DNA of 64,000 bases, from assembly GCA_944387015.1 (NCBI GenBank), contig CALXDH010000008.1, positions 1 to 64,000 on the forward strand, given 5' to 3'. The first letter of the stretch is position 1; every line of letters begins with the position of its first letter. Position numbers and translations under genes: made by a program. This document shows, one piece after another, positions 52,730 through 62,100 of this stretch. Source of the DNA: an uncultured Oscillospiraceae bacterium. GTDB taxonomy: Bacteria > Bacillota > Clostridia > Oscillospirales > Oscillospiraceae. The notes beneath the pieces were generated by a model. The model was given only the letters and a program-made list of their open reading frames with translations, had not been told where the DNA came from and searched no databases.

Positions 52730-53443
52730 TTATTTCCGAACCTGATACCCGCAAAAGCGGATGGCAGCTTTTGCCAGCTCCTCTGTGGGGTCCACCGTGG
52801 GAGCGATGAGACCCATCTGCTCCGCCGCCAGCGGAAGCTCCGTGCAGCCCAGAATGAAATACCCGGCGCCCCGGCGGCCCAGCGCCTCTACCACGGCATT
52901 CATATCCGCTCCATAGACCTCGGGCCCCTTACCGGCCTTCACGCCGTCGTAGATGACCCGCATCAAAGCATCCTGCTCTTCTTCCTCCGGGATCAGGAAG
53001 GGGACACCCGCGTCCTCCAGGGCCTGCTGGTAGAGTCCGGCCTTCAGCGTGCCCCGGGTGGCCAGAACCCCGGCGACAGCATCGGGAAACTGATCCCGGC
53101 AGGCCGCGGCGGTGGCCTGGAGCATGCTGAGGAAGGGCACCTTTGTCAGGGACTGCAGCTGCGGCAGAAAATAGTGGGCGGTGTTGCACGGCATCACCAG
53201 GCAGTCCGCTCCGCAGGACTCCAGCTTCCGCAGAGAATCGGTCATGGCTGGCAGCGGGGAGGGACCGTCCTCCAGGATCGCCGCCGTCCGGTCGGGGATG
53301 GTGGCGTTGTCGTCGATGTAAATGCGGATGTGGTCATTGTCCCGGGCGGCATCGGTGAGGGTGACGATCTTGCGGAAAAGATCCGCTGTGGCAAGGGGAC
53401 CCATGCCGCCTAAAATACCGATGGATTTTTTGGGCATATTCAT
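52730..53443 (-). CDS. Aspartate/glutamate racemase family protein
   Basis: The 237-residue protein has the family start KKSIGILGGMGPLATADLF and the two catalytic cysteines in MPCNTAHYF (about residue 84) and LGCTELPLA (about 194). These PLP-free enzymes swap L and D forms of Asp or Glu. MNMPKKS at 53443 follows GAGGAGGT. The next gene downstream imports acidic amino acids, so substrate and transporter agree. Confidence 0.9.
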   Translation of the reverse strand: MNMPKKSIGILGGMGPLATADLFRKIVTLTDAARDNDHIRIYIDDNATIPDRTAAILEDGPSPLPAMTDSLRKLESCGADCLVMPCNTAHYFLPQLQSLTKVPFLSMLQATAAACRDQFPDAVAGVLATRGTLKAGLYQQALEDAGVPFLIPEEEEQDALMRVIYDGVKAGKGPEVYGADMNAVVEALGRRGAGYFILGCTELPLAAEQMGLIAPTVDPTEELAKAAIRFCGYQVRK

Positions 53444-53457
53444 AGAAAAAGACCTCC

Positions 53458-54279
53458 TCAATTCCAGAATTCCGGGAACAGCAGTTCACTGCCGACCTTT
53501 ACAGCCAAAAGCAGCAGCACCACGATCACGGTGGGACGGACGATGCGGCTGCCGTTTTTGATGGCCAGGCCCGCGCCCAGATAGTGACCGGCAATGGCCG
53601 CGGCGGCGGAGATCAATCCCACGCCGATGTACACATAGCCGCTGGCCAGGGCGGTAAAGAGGCTGCCCAGATTGGAAGCCAGGTTGATGACCTTTACACC
53701 GCCGGCGGCGTGGCGGGTGTCCATTTTCCCGAGACGGATAAACACCAGCATCAAAAATGTTCCGGTGCCGGGACCGTAGTATCCGTCGTATCCGCCGATG
53801 AAAAAGGAGGCTGTCCAGACAATGGCTGCCCGGACACGGAACTCCATCTCCTCAGACTGGTCCGGCCAGCTGCGGTTTCGCAGCGTGACAAAGGCCACCA
53901 CCGGCAAAACAAAGAGCAGCAGGTATTTCAGCACTACATCCGGCGTATGGTGCTGCAGCCAGGTACCCGCGACAGACCCTGCCAGCGCCAGCGCCACGGC
54001 AGGTGTAAAGAGCTTCCAGTCCACAAGCCCATTTTTAATGAAGCGGGCGGTGGAAAAGACCGTGCCGATTCCGGCGGAGAGCTTGTTGGTGCCCAGGGCA
54101 TAATAGGCCGGCAGGCGGGAAAACGCGATGAGATAAGTGGGGACGGTGATGATGCCGCCTCCGCCGGCGATGGCGTCCATAAAGGAACCGAGGAACACGC
54201 CGACGCAGATCAAAAGGACGATCCAAAGGGCAAAGCCGTCCACTGTGACATCGGTGAGCAGGGAGAAAAGGGAATCCAT
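53458..54279 (-). CDS. TauE/SafE family permease
   Basis: The 273-residue protein has about eight membrane segments with family motifs FLGSFMDAIAGGGGIITVPTYL near the N-terminus and GGYDGYYGPGTGTFL in the second half. The family moves organosulfur compounds or sulfite, usually outward; the substrate is unknown. Its stop codon lies inside the RBS of the racemase gene, 14 bp before that start, so the two are probably one transcript. Confidence 0.9.
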   Translation of the reverse strand: MDSLFSLLTDVTVDGFALWIVLLICVGVFLGSFMDAIAGGGGIITVPTYLIAFSRLPAYYALGTNKLSAGIGTVFSTARFIKNGLVDWKLFTPAVALALAGSVAGTWLQHHTPDVVLKYLLLFVLPVVAFVTLRNRSWPDQSEEMEFRVRAAIVWTASFFIGGYDGYYGPGTGTFLMLVFIRLGKMDTRHAAGGVKVINLASNLGSLFTALASGYVYIGVGLISAAAAIAGHYLGAGLAIKNGSRIVRPTVIVVLLLLAVKVGSELLFPEFWN

Positions 54280-54395
54280 GGGTGCAGCCTCCTGGTGCGT
54301 CTATTTTACAAAATCTTCTTCATTCTAGCAGGAGGCCTTTGTAAAATCAAGGCTGGGAAGCAGCGGATTCCCGGGACAGGCGGAATTTTCTAGAT

Positions 54396-54471
54396 TTAAC
54401 AAGAAAAAATATGATTTTACATGGACTTAACAATCGCGTGGTGACGGATTTTACTTGCGCCTGTTTATACT
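54396..54471 (+). promoter_or_regulatory. PhoP-box-like repeats and -10 box before pstS
   Basis: TTAACA (54396), TTTACA (54416) and TTAACA (54427) match the TT(A/T/C)ACA hexamers bound by PhoP in Bacillus; the last two are 11 bp apart, as in known boxes. TATACT (54466-54471) is the likely -10, with no good -35, which fits an activated promoter. Confidence 0.6.
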
Positions 54472-54521
54472 ATGACCGTGGCACAAAGCACCAGACATAT
54501 GACAAAAAGGAGATTATTTCG

Positions 54522-55391
54522 ATGAAAAAAGTATTTGTAACTCTGCTGAGCCTGACCATGGTCATGTCTCTGCTGGCCGGCTGCGGCAGCAACGAAGCCG
54601 CTACCGACGACACTGCTTCCGAGGATAATCAGGATGCCCAGACCGAACTGAGCGGCTCTGTTTCCACCAACGGCTCCACCTCTATGGAGAGCGTGATCGG
54701 CGCTCTGGGCGAGCAGTTCATGATGGACAACCAGGGCGTGACCGTCACCTATGACGCCACCGGTTCCGGTACCGGCATTGAAGCCGCCAAGAACGGCACC
54801 TGCGACATTGGCCTGAGCTCCCGTGCCCTGAAGGACGAGGAGACCGCTGCCGGCCTGGTGGGCACCACCGTGGCTCTGGACGGCATCGCCATCATTGTCA
54901 ACGCTGACAGCAAGGTCGCTGACCTGACTGTCGATCAGATCGCTCAGATCTTCACCGGCGCCATCACGGACTGGAGCGAAGTGGGCGGCGACGCCGGCAC
55001 CATTTCCTGCATCGGCCGTGAGGCTGGTTCCGGCACCCGGGACGGCTTCGAGTCCATCACCGGCACCGAGGACACCTGCGTGCTGGCTCAGGAGCTGACC
55101 TCCACCGGCGCCGTGATCGAGGCCGTCAAGGGCAACCCCAACGCCATCGGCTATGCTTCTCTGTCCGCTGTGGAAGGCCAGGAGGGCATCAAGGCTCTGA
55201 CTGTGGGCGGCGTTGCCTGCACCGAGGAGACCGTCCTGGACGGCAGCTATGAGATCCAGCGTCCCTTCGTCCTGGTGACCAAGGAAGGCACCGAGCTGAG
55301 CGCTCAGGCCCAGGCCTTCTTCGACTTCGCTACCTCCACCGCTGCCAACGACCTCATCAAGAACGCCGGCGCGGTGCCCGTGGCCCAGTAA
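54522..55391 (+). CDS. pstS: Phosphate ABC transporter substrate-binding lipoprotein PstS
   Basis: The 289-residue protein has a lipoprotein signal ending LLAGC with Cys21, and phosphate-binding loops GSTSMESVI, ATGSGTGIEAAKNGTCDIGLSSR and REAGSGTRDGFE. It captures phosphate outside the membrane for PstCAB. ATG 54522 follows AAAGGAG. High-expression codons are used. It is first in pstSCAB-phoU. Confidence 0.95.
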   Translation: MKKVFVTLLSLTMVMSLLAGCGSNEAATDDTASEDNQDAQTELSGSVSTNGSTSMESVIGALGEQFMMDNQGVTVTYDATGSGTGIEAAKNGTCDIGLSSRALKDEETAAGLVGTTVALDGIAIIVNADSKVADLTVDQIAQIFTGAITDWSEVGGDAGTISCIGREAGSGTRDGFESITGTEDTCVLAQELTSTGAVIEAVKGNPNAIGYASLSAVEGQEGIKALTVGGVACTEETVLDGSYEIQRPFVLVTKEGTELSAQAQAFFDFATSTAANDLIKNAGAVPVAQ

Positions 55392-55487
55392 GAAACCGGT
55401 TACCAACACCATCACGAATTGTGCCCCCTCCGGGATGCCTCCGCCCACGTCAGGGTGGAGGCTATTCCCGTGAAAAAGGAGTTTGAC

Positions 55488-56486
55488 ATGGAAATGGAAC
55501 GCAAATTGTCCGGCGGAGTCTTTGCCGCCAGTGTCCGGCGTGAGCGCGGACAGGAATCCCCCAAACAGACGGTGCGGCGCAAGCCCAACCCCGCCCCTGC
55601 CGGCAGGAAAAACGCCCGCGCCGGTATGGAGACGGCGGTGCACCTGATCTTTTTGCTCTGCGGCATTGTGGCCGTGGCCTTCGTGCTGTTCATCAGCGTA
55701 TACCTGATCGTCTCCGGCCTTCCGGCCATCCAGACCATCGGGCTGAAGGAGTTCCTGCTGGGTGAGGTCTGGGCGCCCACTGCCAGCACGGTGGAACCCT
55801 CCTACGGCATTTTGCCCTTTATCCTGACCTCCGTGTATGGCACGGCCGGGGCTGTGCTCATCGGTGTCCCCGTGGGACTGATGACCGCCATCTTCCTGGC
55901 CAAGGTGGCCCCGCCCAAGGTGGCCAAGGTCATCCGCACGGCGGTGGAGCTGCTGGCAGGCATCCCCTCCGTGGTCTACGGCCTGGTGGGCATGATCGTG
56001 CTGGTCCCTGCCATCCAGAAGGCCTTCGGACTGAGCTCCGGTGCCTGCCTCCTGGCGGCCATCATCGTGCTGGCCATCATGATCCTGCCCTCCATCATCA
56101 ACGTCTCCGAGACTGCCCTGCGGGCCGTGCCCCCGGAGTACGAGGAGGCATCTTTGGCCCTGGGCGCCACCGCCATCGAGACGGACTTCCGGGTGATTCT
56201 GCCCGCCGCCCGCAGTGGTGTTGCCACTGCAGTGGTGCTGGGCGTGGGCCGCGCCATCGGCGAGGCCATGGCCATCATCATGGTGGCCGGCAACGTGGCC
56301 AATATGCCGGGCCTTTTCACCTCCGTCCGCTTTCTCACCACGGCCATCGCCTCCGAGATGTCCTACGCCGCCTACGGCAGCCTGCAGCGCCAGGCGCTGT
56401 ATTCCATCGGCCTGGTACTGTTCTTGTTCATCATGCTCATCAACGTGCTGCTGAACGTGTTCATTAAAAAGAAGAAGGAGGACTGA
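55488..56486 (+). CDS. pstC: Phosphate ABC transporter permease PstC
   Basis: The 332-residue protein has a basic N-terminal tail of about 45 residues and then six membrane segments. The EAA loop is PPEYEEASLALGATAIETDFRVILP, and AVELLAGIPSVVYGLVGM is the conserved PstC stretch. Together with PstA it forms the phosphate channel. AAAGGAG precedes ATG 55488. Confidence 0.95.
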   Translation: MEMERKLSGGVFAASVRRERGQESPKQTVRRKPNPAPAGRKNARAGMETAVHLIFLLCGIVAVAFVLFISVYLIVSGLPAIQTIGLKEFLLGEVWAPTASTVEPSYGILPFILTSVYGTAGAVLIGVPVGLMTAIFLAKVAPPKVAKVIRTAVELLAGIPSVVYGLVGMIVLVPAIQKAFGLSSGACLLAAIIVLAIMILPSIINVSETALRAVPPEYEEASLALGATAIETDFRVILPAARSGVATAVVLGVGRAIGEAMAIIMVAGNVANMPGLFTSVRFLTTAIASEMSYAAYGSLQRQALYSIGLVLFLFIMLINVLLNVFIKKKKED

Positions 56487-56491
56487 GCGCC

Positions 56492-57340
56492 ATGGAACAT
56501 ACCCTTTCTCCCAGGCGCCGGATCTATGACCGCGGCCTGCGGATCCTGCTGTGGATCTGCGCCGGCATCACCTGCGCGCTGCTGATTTTCCTCATCGGCT
56601 ATATCTTCTATCGGGGTCTTGGCAACATCTCCTGGGAGCTGCTGACCTCTCAGACCAGCTATATCAAGGATACCATCGGCATCCTGCCCAACATCCTCAA
56701 CACCATCTATATCATCGTGGTGGCCATGGTCATCGTGCTGCCCCTGGGCGTTGGCGCCGCCATCTATCTGACGGAGTACGCCACCAACCACAAGGTGGTG
56801 GAGATCATTGAGTTTGCCACCGAGACGCTGACGGGCATCCCCTCCATCATCTTCGGCCTGGTGGGTATGCTGTTCTTCGTCCAGAAGCTGGGCCTGGCCC
56901 CGGGCATCCTGGCCGGCGGTCTGACGCTGGTCATCATGATCCTGCCCACCATCGTCCGCACCACTCAGGAGAGTCTCAAGACCGTCCCCCAGTCCTACCG
57001 GGAAGGCGCGCTGGGCCTGGGTGCCGGCAAGTGGCACATGGTCCGCACCGTGGTGCTGCCCAACGCCGTGGACGGCATCGTCACCGGCTGCATCCTGGCG
57101 GTGGGCCGGATCGTGGGCGAGAGCGCGGCGCTGCTGTTCACCGCCGGATTCGGCTTGGTGCTCAACGACTTCTTCACCGCCCTCCACTCCTCCTCCGCCA
57201 CGCTGACCGTGGCACTGTATGTCTACGCCAGCGAGCGGGGCGAGACCGGCGTGGCGTTCGCCATTGCCGCCATTTTGATGGTTCTGACATTCCTCATCAA
57301 CCTGGCTGCCACTGTGGTGGGCCGGAAACTGAAAAAATAA
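56492..57340 (+). CDS. pstA: Phosphate ABC transporter permease PstA
   Basis: The 282-residue protein has six membrane segments, the FATETLTGIPSIIFGLVGM motif and the loop SYREGALGLGAGKWHMVRTVVLPNAVDGI. It partners PstC. It starts six bases after pstC. Confidence 0.95.
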   Translation: MEHTLSPRRRIYDRGLRILLWICAGITCALLIFLIGYIFYRGLGNISWELLTSQTSYIKDTIGILPNILNTIYIIVVAMVIVLPLGVGAAIYLTEYATNHKVVEIIEFATETLTGIPSIIFGLVGMLFFVQKLGLAPGILAGGLTLVIMILPTIVRTTQESLKTVPQSYREGALGLGAGKWHMVRTVVLPNAVDGIVTGCILAVGRIVGESAALLFTAGFGLVLNDFFTALHSSSATLTVALYVYASERGETGVAFAIAAILMVLTFLINLAATVVGRKLKK

Positions 57341-57352
57341 CGGAGGCCTCTT

Positions 57353-58108
57353 ATGGCAACGATCATTGAAGCAAAGGATCTGAATCTGTGGTACGGACAA
57401 AACCACGCCCTCCACGACATCAACGTGGCCATTCCCGAGCATGAGATCACTGCGTTCATCGGCCCTTCCGGCTGCGGCAAGTCTACATTCCTGCGGACCC
57501 TCAACCGGATGAATGACCTGATCCCCAGTGTCCGCATCACCGGCGAAGTCAACTACCAGGGCCAGGATATTTATGACAGCAGCGTGGACCCCACCTGGCT
57601 GCGCAAGCAGATCGGCATGGTGTTCCAGAAGGCCAATCCCTTCCCCATGAGCATCTACGATAATGTGGCCTACGGCCCCCGGACCCACGGCATCCGCTCC
57701 AAGGTGCAGCTGGATGAGATCGTGGAAAACTCCCTGAAGGCCGCCGCCATCTGGGACGAGGTGAAGGACCGCCTGAAGAAGAGCGCCCTGGGCCTCTCCG
57801 GCGGCCAGCAGCAGCGGCTGTGCATCGCCCGGGCATTGGCGGTGGAGCCGGAGGTGCTGCTGATGGACGAGTCCACCAGCGCCCTGGACCCCATTTCCAC
57901 CTCCAAGATCGAGGACCTTGCAGCCGAACTGAAAAACAAGTATACTGTCATCATGGTGACCCACAACATGCAGCAGGCCGCCCGAATTTCCGACAACACG
58001 GCCTTTTTCCTGCTGGGTGAACTGGTGGAGTTCGGCAAGACGGAGCAGCTGTTCTCCGCACCCACGGATAAGCGTACGGAAGATTACATTACTGGCCGGT
58101 TCGGCTGA
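57353..58108 (+). CDS. pstB: Phosphate ABC transporter ATPase PstB
   Basis: The 251-residue ATPase has Walker [10 protein letters not shown] (about 36-44), the PstB-specific [28 protein letters not shown] and Walker [14 protein letters not shown]. It powers phosphate import. GGAGG precedes the ATG. Confidence 0.96.
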   Translation: MATIIEAKDLNLWYGQNHALHDINVAIPEHEITAFIGPSGCGKSTFLRTLNRMNDLIPSVRITGEVNYQGQDIYDSSVDPTWLRKQIGMVFQKANPFPMSIYDNVAYGPRTHGIRSKVQLDEIVENSLKAAAIWDEVKDRLKKSALGLSGGQQQRLCIARALAVEPEVLLMDESTSALDPISTSKIEDLAAELKNKYTVIMVTHNMQQAARISDNTAFFLLGELVEFGKTEQLFSAPTDKRTEDYITGRFG

Positions 58109-58130
58109 TGGCTGATGGGAGACGTGCAAC

Positions 58131-58775
58131 ATGCGAAATAAATTTGAAGAACAGCTGGAGCGGCTCCATGTGGAGCTGATCCAGATGGGCGCCCTGTGTG
58201 AGGACGGCATCTCCGCCGCGGCGGAGGCGCTGCTGCAGAACAACCCCGGTCTGGCCCAGACCGCCATTGACGCGGAGCGAGAGATCGACCAGAAGGAACG
58301 GGAAGTAGAAAATCTGTGCATCAAGCTGCTGCTCCAGCAGCAGCCGGTGGCCAAGGACCTGCGGGAGATCTCCGCGGCTCTGAAGATGATCTCCGATCTG
58401 GAGCGCATCGGCGACCAGGCCTCCGACATTGCGGAGCTGGTGCCCTACGTGCATCTGGAGGAAGGCACGGGCCTTCACATTGGGGATATGGCCCGGGCGG
58501 TGATCCGGATGGTCACCGACAGCGTGGATTCCTTTGTCAAGCGGGATCTGGATCTGGCCCGGGCGGTCTATACCGCCGACGACAAGGTGGATGCCCTGTT
58601 CGACCAGGTCAAGCAGGAGCTGATCGGAATGATCGCCAAAGATGCCAGCCGGGGCGAGCAGTGCATGGATCTTTTGATGGTGGCCAAGTATCTCGAGCGC
58701 ATCGGCGACCATGCCACCAACGTGGCGGAGTGGGTGGAGTACTCCATCACCAACGTTCATCCCGATAAAAACTGA
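58131..58775 (+). CDS. phoU: Phosphate signalling protein PhoU
   Basis: The 214-residue protein is two three-helix PhoU repeats with the metal-binding motifs ISDLERIGDQASDIAE and AKYLERIGDHATNVAEW. PhoU links PstB state to the PhoR kinase and keeps it off when phosphate is plentiful. Confidence 0.95.
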   Translation: MRNKFEEQLERLHVELIQMGALCEDGISAAAEALLQNNPGLAQTAIDAEREIDQKEREVENLCIKLLLQQQPVAKDLREISAALKMISDLERIGDQASDIAELVPYVHLEEGTGLHIGDMARAVIRMVTDSVDSFVKRDLDLARAVYTADDKVDALFDQVKQELIGMIAKDASRGEQCMDLLMVAKYLERIGDHATNVAEWVEYSITNVHPDKN

Positions 58776-58798
58776 GAATGAGAAAAGGGGGCGCCGCT

Positions 58799-59458
58799 GT
58801 GCTGACCTTTGAACAAGTCCAGAACAATCCCGCCATCCGAACTTATATCCAGCGTGCGGACGAGTCGCTGACTGCGCTGGGATTCACGGAGCACAGCTTT
58901 GCACACGTGGGGATGGTGGCCCGCAACGCGGCATATATCCTGGAGACTCTGGGATACCCCCAGCGCACGGTGGAGGTGGCGAAGATCGCCGCCTTTCTCC
59001 ATGACATCGGAAACCTGGTCAACCGGGTGGATCACTCCCAGTCCGGCGCTGTGATGGCGTTCCGGATCCTGGACAATCTGGACTGTGATCCCGAGGAGAT
59101 CGCTACCATCGTCACCGCCATCGGCAACCACGACGAAGGTACCGGCCTGCCGGTGAACGCTGTGGCTGCGGCGCTGATCCTGGCGGACAAATCCGATGTC
59201 CGCCGAAGCCGGGTGCGCAACCAGGACCCGACGACCTTTGACATCCATGATCGGGTCAACTATTCCGTCAAACGCTCCCAGCTCAAAATCAACGAGGAAC
59301 ATACCCTCATCAAGCTCAAGCTCTTCGTGGATACCAAGTACGGCTCCGTGATGGATTACTTTGAGATCTTTATGCAGCGGATGATCCTCTGCCGCAAGGC
59401 GGCGGAGAAGCTGGGCCTGCAGTTCAAGCTGATGATCAACGAACAGCAGCTGATCTGA
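58799..59458 (+). CDS. HD-domain phosphohydrolase-like protein
   Basis: The 219-residue protein contains an HD domain: HSFAHVGMVARNAAYIL, then IAAFLHDIGNLVN (about 63-75) and VTAIGNHDEGTG, giving the H...HD...H/D metal set. HD proteins hydrolyse nucleotides or cyclic phosphates. The GTG at 58799 has AAAGGGGG eight bases upstream; ATG 58778, three bases after the phoU stop, is an alternative. Its place between phoU and phoB is unusual and suggests a phosphate-linked role (inferred). Confidence 0.85.
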   Translation: MLTFEQVQNNPAIRTYIQRADESLTALGFTEHSFAHVGMVARNAAYILETLGYPQRTVEVAKIAAFLHDIGNLVNRVDHSQSGAVMAFRILDNLDCDPEEIATIVTAIGNHDEGTGLPVNAVAAALILADKSDVRRSRVRNQDPTTFDIHDRVNYSVKRSQLKINEEHTLIKLKLFVDTKYGSVMDYFEIFMQRMILCRKAAEKLGLQFKLMINEQQLI

Positions 59459-59652
59459 GATGGGGCGATGGTCCCTGCTGCCGTCCCGGGGTCCCCTCGG
59501 CGGGGATACGGACAGACATCCAGCCGTGCAGCCGGGAAAGGTCCCGGAGGTGCGGAGTTCCAAGCGCTTTTCAAAAGGTCCTGCGGTCCGGCAGTTCTGC
59601 CGGGAAACGGGGACCTTTCATCGGCCAAAGGCCAAAAACAGGAGGCAACGGT

Positions 59653-60321
59653 ATGATCTACTTACTCGAAGACGACGACAGCATCCGGGATTTTGTCATC
59701 TACACCCTCAACAGCCAGGGCATGGAGGCCAGAGGCTTCGGCCTGCCTTCGGAATTCTGGAACGCCATGGCGGACCAGGTGCCCTCTCTGGTGCTGCTGG
59801 ATGTGATGCTGCCGGAGGAGGACGGGCTGAGCGTGCTGAAAAAGCTGCGGAGCGCTGCCCGCACAGCCAAGCTTCCCATCATCATGCTCACCGCCAAGGG
59901 GACGGAGTACGACAAGGTCCTGGGTCTGGACGGCGGGGCGGACGACTATGTCACCAAGCCCTTTGGGATGATGGAGCTGCTCTCCCGCATCCGGGCGCTG
60001 CTGCGGCGGACGGAGAGTGAGACCGGACAGTACCGCTGCGGCATCCTCACCGTGGATCCGGGCCGCCACACCGTGGAGGTCTCCGGCCGGGAGGTGACGC
60101 TGACCCAGAAGGAGTTTGAGGTGCTGTGCCTGCTGCTCAAAAACCGGGGTCAGGTGCTCTCCCGGGAGCAGCTGATCGAAAACGTCTGGGGCTATGCGTT
60201 CACCGGTGAGAGCCGGACGGTGGATGTCCATGTCCGTACCCTGCGCCAGAAGCTGGGAGAGGCGGGGGCCTATGTGGAGACGGTCCGGGGGTACGGCTAT
60301 AAAATCAGCCAGGAAGGCTGA
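59653..60321 (+). CDS. phoB: Phosphate response regulator PhoB/PhoP type
   Basis: The 222-residue OmpR-family regulator has a receiver domain with the acidic cluster EDDD (6-9), phosphoacceptor Asp50 (LLDVMLP) and Lys102 (TKPFG), and a winged-helix domain (about 130-220) with RTVDVHVRTLRQKL and RGYGYK. It probably activates the pst promoter. CAGGAGG precedes the ATG. phoR follows. Confidence 0.93.
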   Translation: MIYLLEDDDSIRDFVIYTLNSQGMEARGFGLPSEFWNAMADQVPSLVLLDVMLPEEDGLSVLKKLRSAARTAKLPIIMLTAKGTEYDKVLGLDGGADDYVTKPFGMMELLSRIRALLRRTESETGQYRCGILTVDPGRHTVEVSGREVTLTQKEFEVLCLLLKNRGQVLSREQLIENVWGYAFTGESRTVDVHVRTLRQKLGEAGAYVETVRGYGYKISQEG

Positions 60322-60338
60322 GGGAAGGAGTCCCATCC

Positions 60339-62000
60339 ATGACAAAACGCATTTTCCGCTCCATTCTGGCAGTTTCACTGGCAGTTTTGCTGGCCAGTTT
60401 GCTGCTGATTGTGGGCGTGCTCCACGGCTATTTTCAAGACAGTGTCCTGGCGGATCTGACCATCCGCACTGCTTACATCGCCCATGGCATTGAAAATGAG
60501 GGAATCGGCTATCTGGAGGAAGATCTGCCCGGAGGCTGCCGCATCACCCTGGTGGATACCGACGGCACCGTGCTCTACGACAACCGGGAAGACCCCGCCC
60601 AGATGGAAAACCACGCGGACCGGGAGGAGATCCACGAGGCGGCAATGCTGGGACAGGGCCGAGCCGTCCGCCACTCCGACACGCTGTCGGAAAAGACGAT
60701 CTACTATGCCCTGCGCCTTTCTGACGGCACGATCCTGCGGGTGTCCGATACGGAGTATTCCGTGTGGCGTCTGGTGATCCAGGCCATGCAGCCGATGGCT
60801 CTGGTGCTGGTGCTGGCCTTCGTGCTGGCGCTGGTGCTGGCATCCCGGGTATCCCGGCAGCTGCTGCAGCCCATCAACGCCTTGGACCTGAGCCAGCCGG
60901 GCGATCAGGCACCCTATGAGGAACTGGCGCCTCTGCTGGGAAAGATCCGCAGCCAGAACCGGCAGATCCAAAAGCAGATGCTGGACCTCAAACAGCGTCA
61001 GGAGGAATTTACCACCATTACCGAGAACATGAGCGAGGGCTTTTTGGTCATCGACCAGGAGACCCGGGTACTCTCCTATAACTCTGCGGCGCTGCGGCTG
61101 CTGCGGGGCAGCGTGGAGGGACCGGCGCCGGATACGGCCTTTGCCCTCAACCGGGAGGCCGGCTTCCGCCGCTGCGTGGAAGACGCGCTGGCAGGCCGCC
61201 GCCGGGAAGAGCTGCTGGAAAAGGACAGCAGCTGCCGTCAGGTGATCGCCAGTCCCGTGGAGCAGGACGGCGCCATCGCTGGTGCTGTTCTGGTGGTGCT
61301 GGACGTAACGGAGAAGGAGCAGCGGGAGAGTCTCAGACGGGAGTTTACCGCCAACGTCTCCCATGAGCTGAAAACACCGCTGACATCCATCCTGGGCACG
61401 GCGGAGATCCTGCAAAACGGCCTGGTGAAGCCGGAGGATGTGAGCCACTTCGCAGGGAACATCCACCGGGAGGCCGGACGTCTGATTGGTCTTGTCAACA
61501 ACATCATCAAGCTCTCCCGGCTGGATGAGGGCGGTCCCACCACCACCTGGGAGAATGTGGACCTCTATCAGACCGCCAAGAGTGCGCTGGATCGTCTGTC
61601 TGCCGCCGCAGAGCAGCGTCAGGTGACGCTGGAGCTGCGGGGAGATCCGGTGCAGGTTCATGGGGTCCCCCAGATCGTCGATGAGATCCTCTATAACCTC
61701 TGCGACAATGCAGTGGTATACAACCGGCCCGGCGGTAAAGTGTGCGTTACGGTGGAGGACACCGGCAAGAGTGCCCGGGTGATGGTGGAGGATACCGGCA
61801 TCGGGATCCCCCAGGAGGTCCAGAGCCGGGTGTTTGAACGGTTCTATCGGGCGGACAAGAGCCATTCCGCCGGAGGAACGGGACTGGGATTGTCCATTGT
61901 CAAGCACGGCGCCGCATATCTGGGCGCCAAGGTGACCCTGGAGAGTGAGGAGGGAAAGGGGTCCACCTTTACTCTGATTTTCCCCAAGAGCTCCATCTGA
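60339..62000 (+). CDS. phoR: Phosphate sensor histidine kinase PhoR type
   Basis: The 553-residue protein has two membrane spans (about 8-28 and 150-170) around an extracytoplasmic loop, a PAS domain (about 230-330), the H-box NVSHELKTPLTS with His near 343 and the ATPase boxes NLCDNAVVYN, VEDTGIGIP and GGTGLGLSIVKH. It phosphorylates the preceding regulator when phosphate is low. A terminator follows. Confidence 0.93.
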   Translation: MTKRIFRSILAVSLAVLLASLLLIVGVLHGYFQDSVLADLTIRTAYIAHGIENEGIGYLEEDLPGGCRITLVDTDGTVLYDNREDPAQMENHADREEIHEAAMLGQGRAVRHSDTLSEKTIYYALRLSDGTILRVSDTEYSVWRLVIQAMQPMALVLVLAFVLALVLASRVSRQLLQPINALDLSQPGDQAPYEELAPLLGKIRSQNRQIQKQMLDLKQRQEEFTTITENMSEGFLVIDQETRVLSYNSAALRLLRGSVEGPAPDTAFALNREAGFRRCVEDALAGRRREELLEKDSSCRQVIASPVEQDGAIAGAVLVVLDVTEKEQRESLRREFTANVSHELKTPLTSILGTAEILQNGLVKPEDVSHFAGNIHREAGRLIGLVNNIIKLSRLDEGGPTTTWENVDLYQTAKSALDRLSAAAEQRQVTLELRGDPVQVHGVPQIVDEILYNLCDNAVVYNRPGGKVCVTVEDTGKSARVMVEDTGIGIPQEVQSRVFERFYRADKSHSAGGTGLGLSIVKHGAAYLGAKVTLESEEGKGSTFTLIFPKSSI

Positions 62001-62010
62001 TTTCATAAGA

Positions 62011-62038
62011 AAAGCGCCGCATTTGCGGCGCTTTTTTC
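62011..62038 (+). terminator. Terminator after phoR
   Basis: AGCGCCGC and GCGGCGCT form an eight-pair stem with loop ATTT and T6. Confidence 0.9.
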
Positions 62039-62048
62039 CTGCTTTTCG

Positions 62049-62078
62049 GCATAGCGGCCGCCCCTTTGACGCATACTA
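62049..62078 (+). promoter_or_regulatory. Sigma-G promoter of spoVAF
   Basis: GCATA (62049-62053) and CATACTA (62072-62078) lie 18 bp apart, fitting the forespore sigma-G consensus GHATR-18-CATWHTA. Confidence 0.8.
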
Positions 62079-62100
62079 GCGGCGTCTATGGAGGTGGAGC

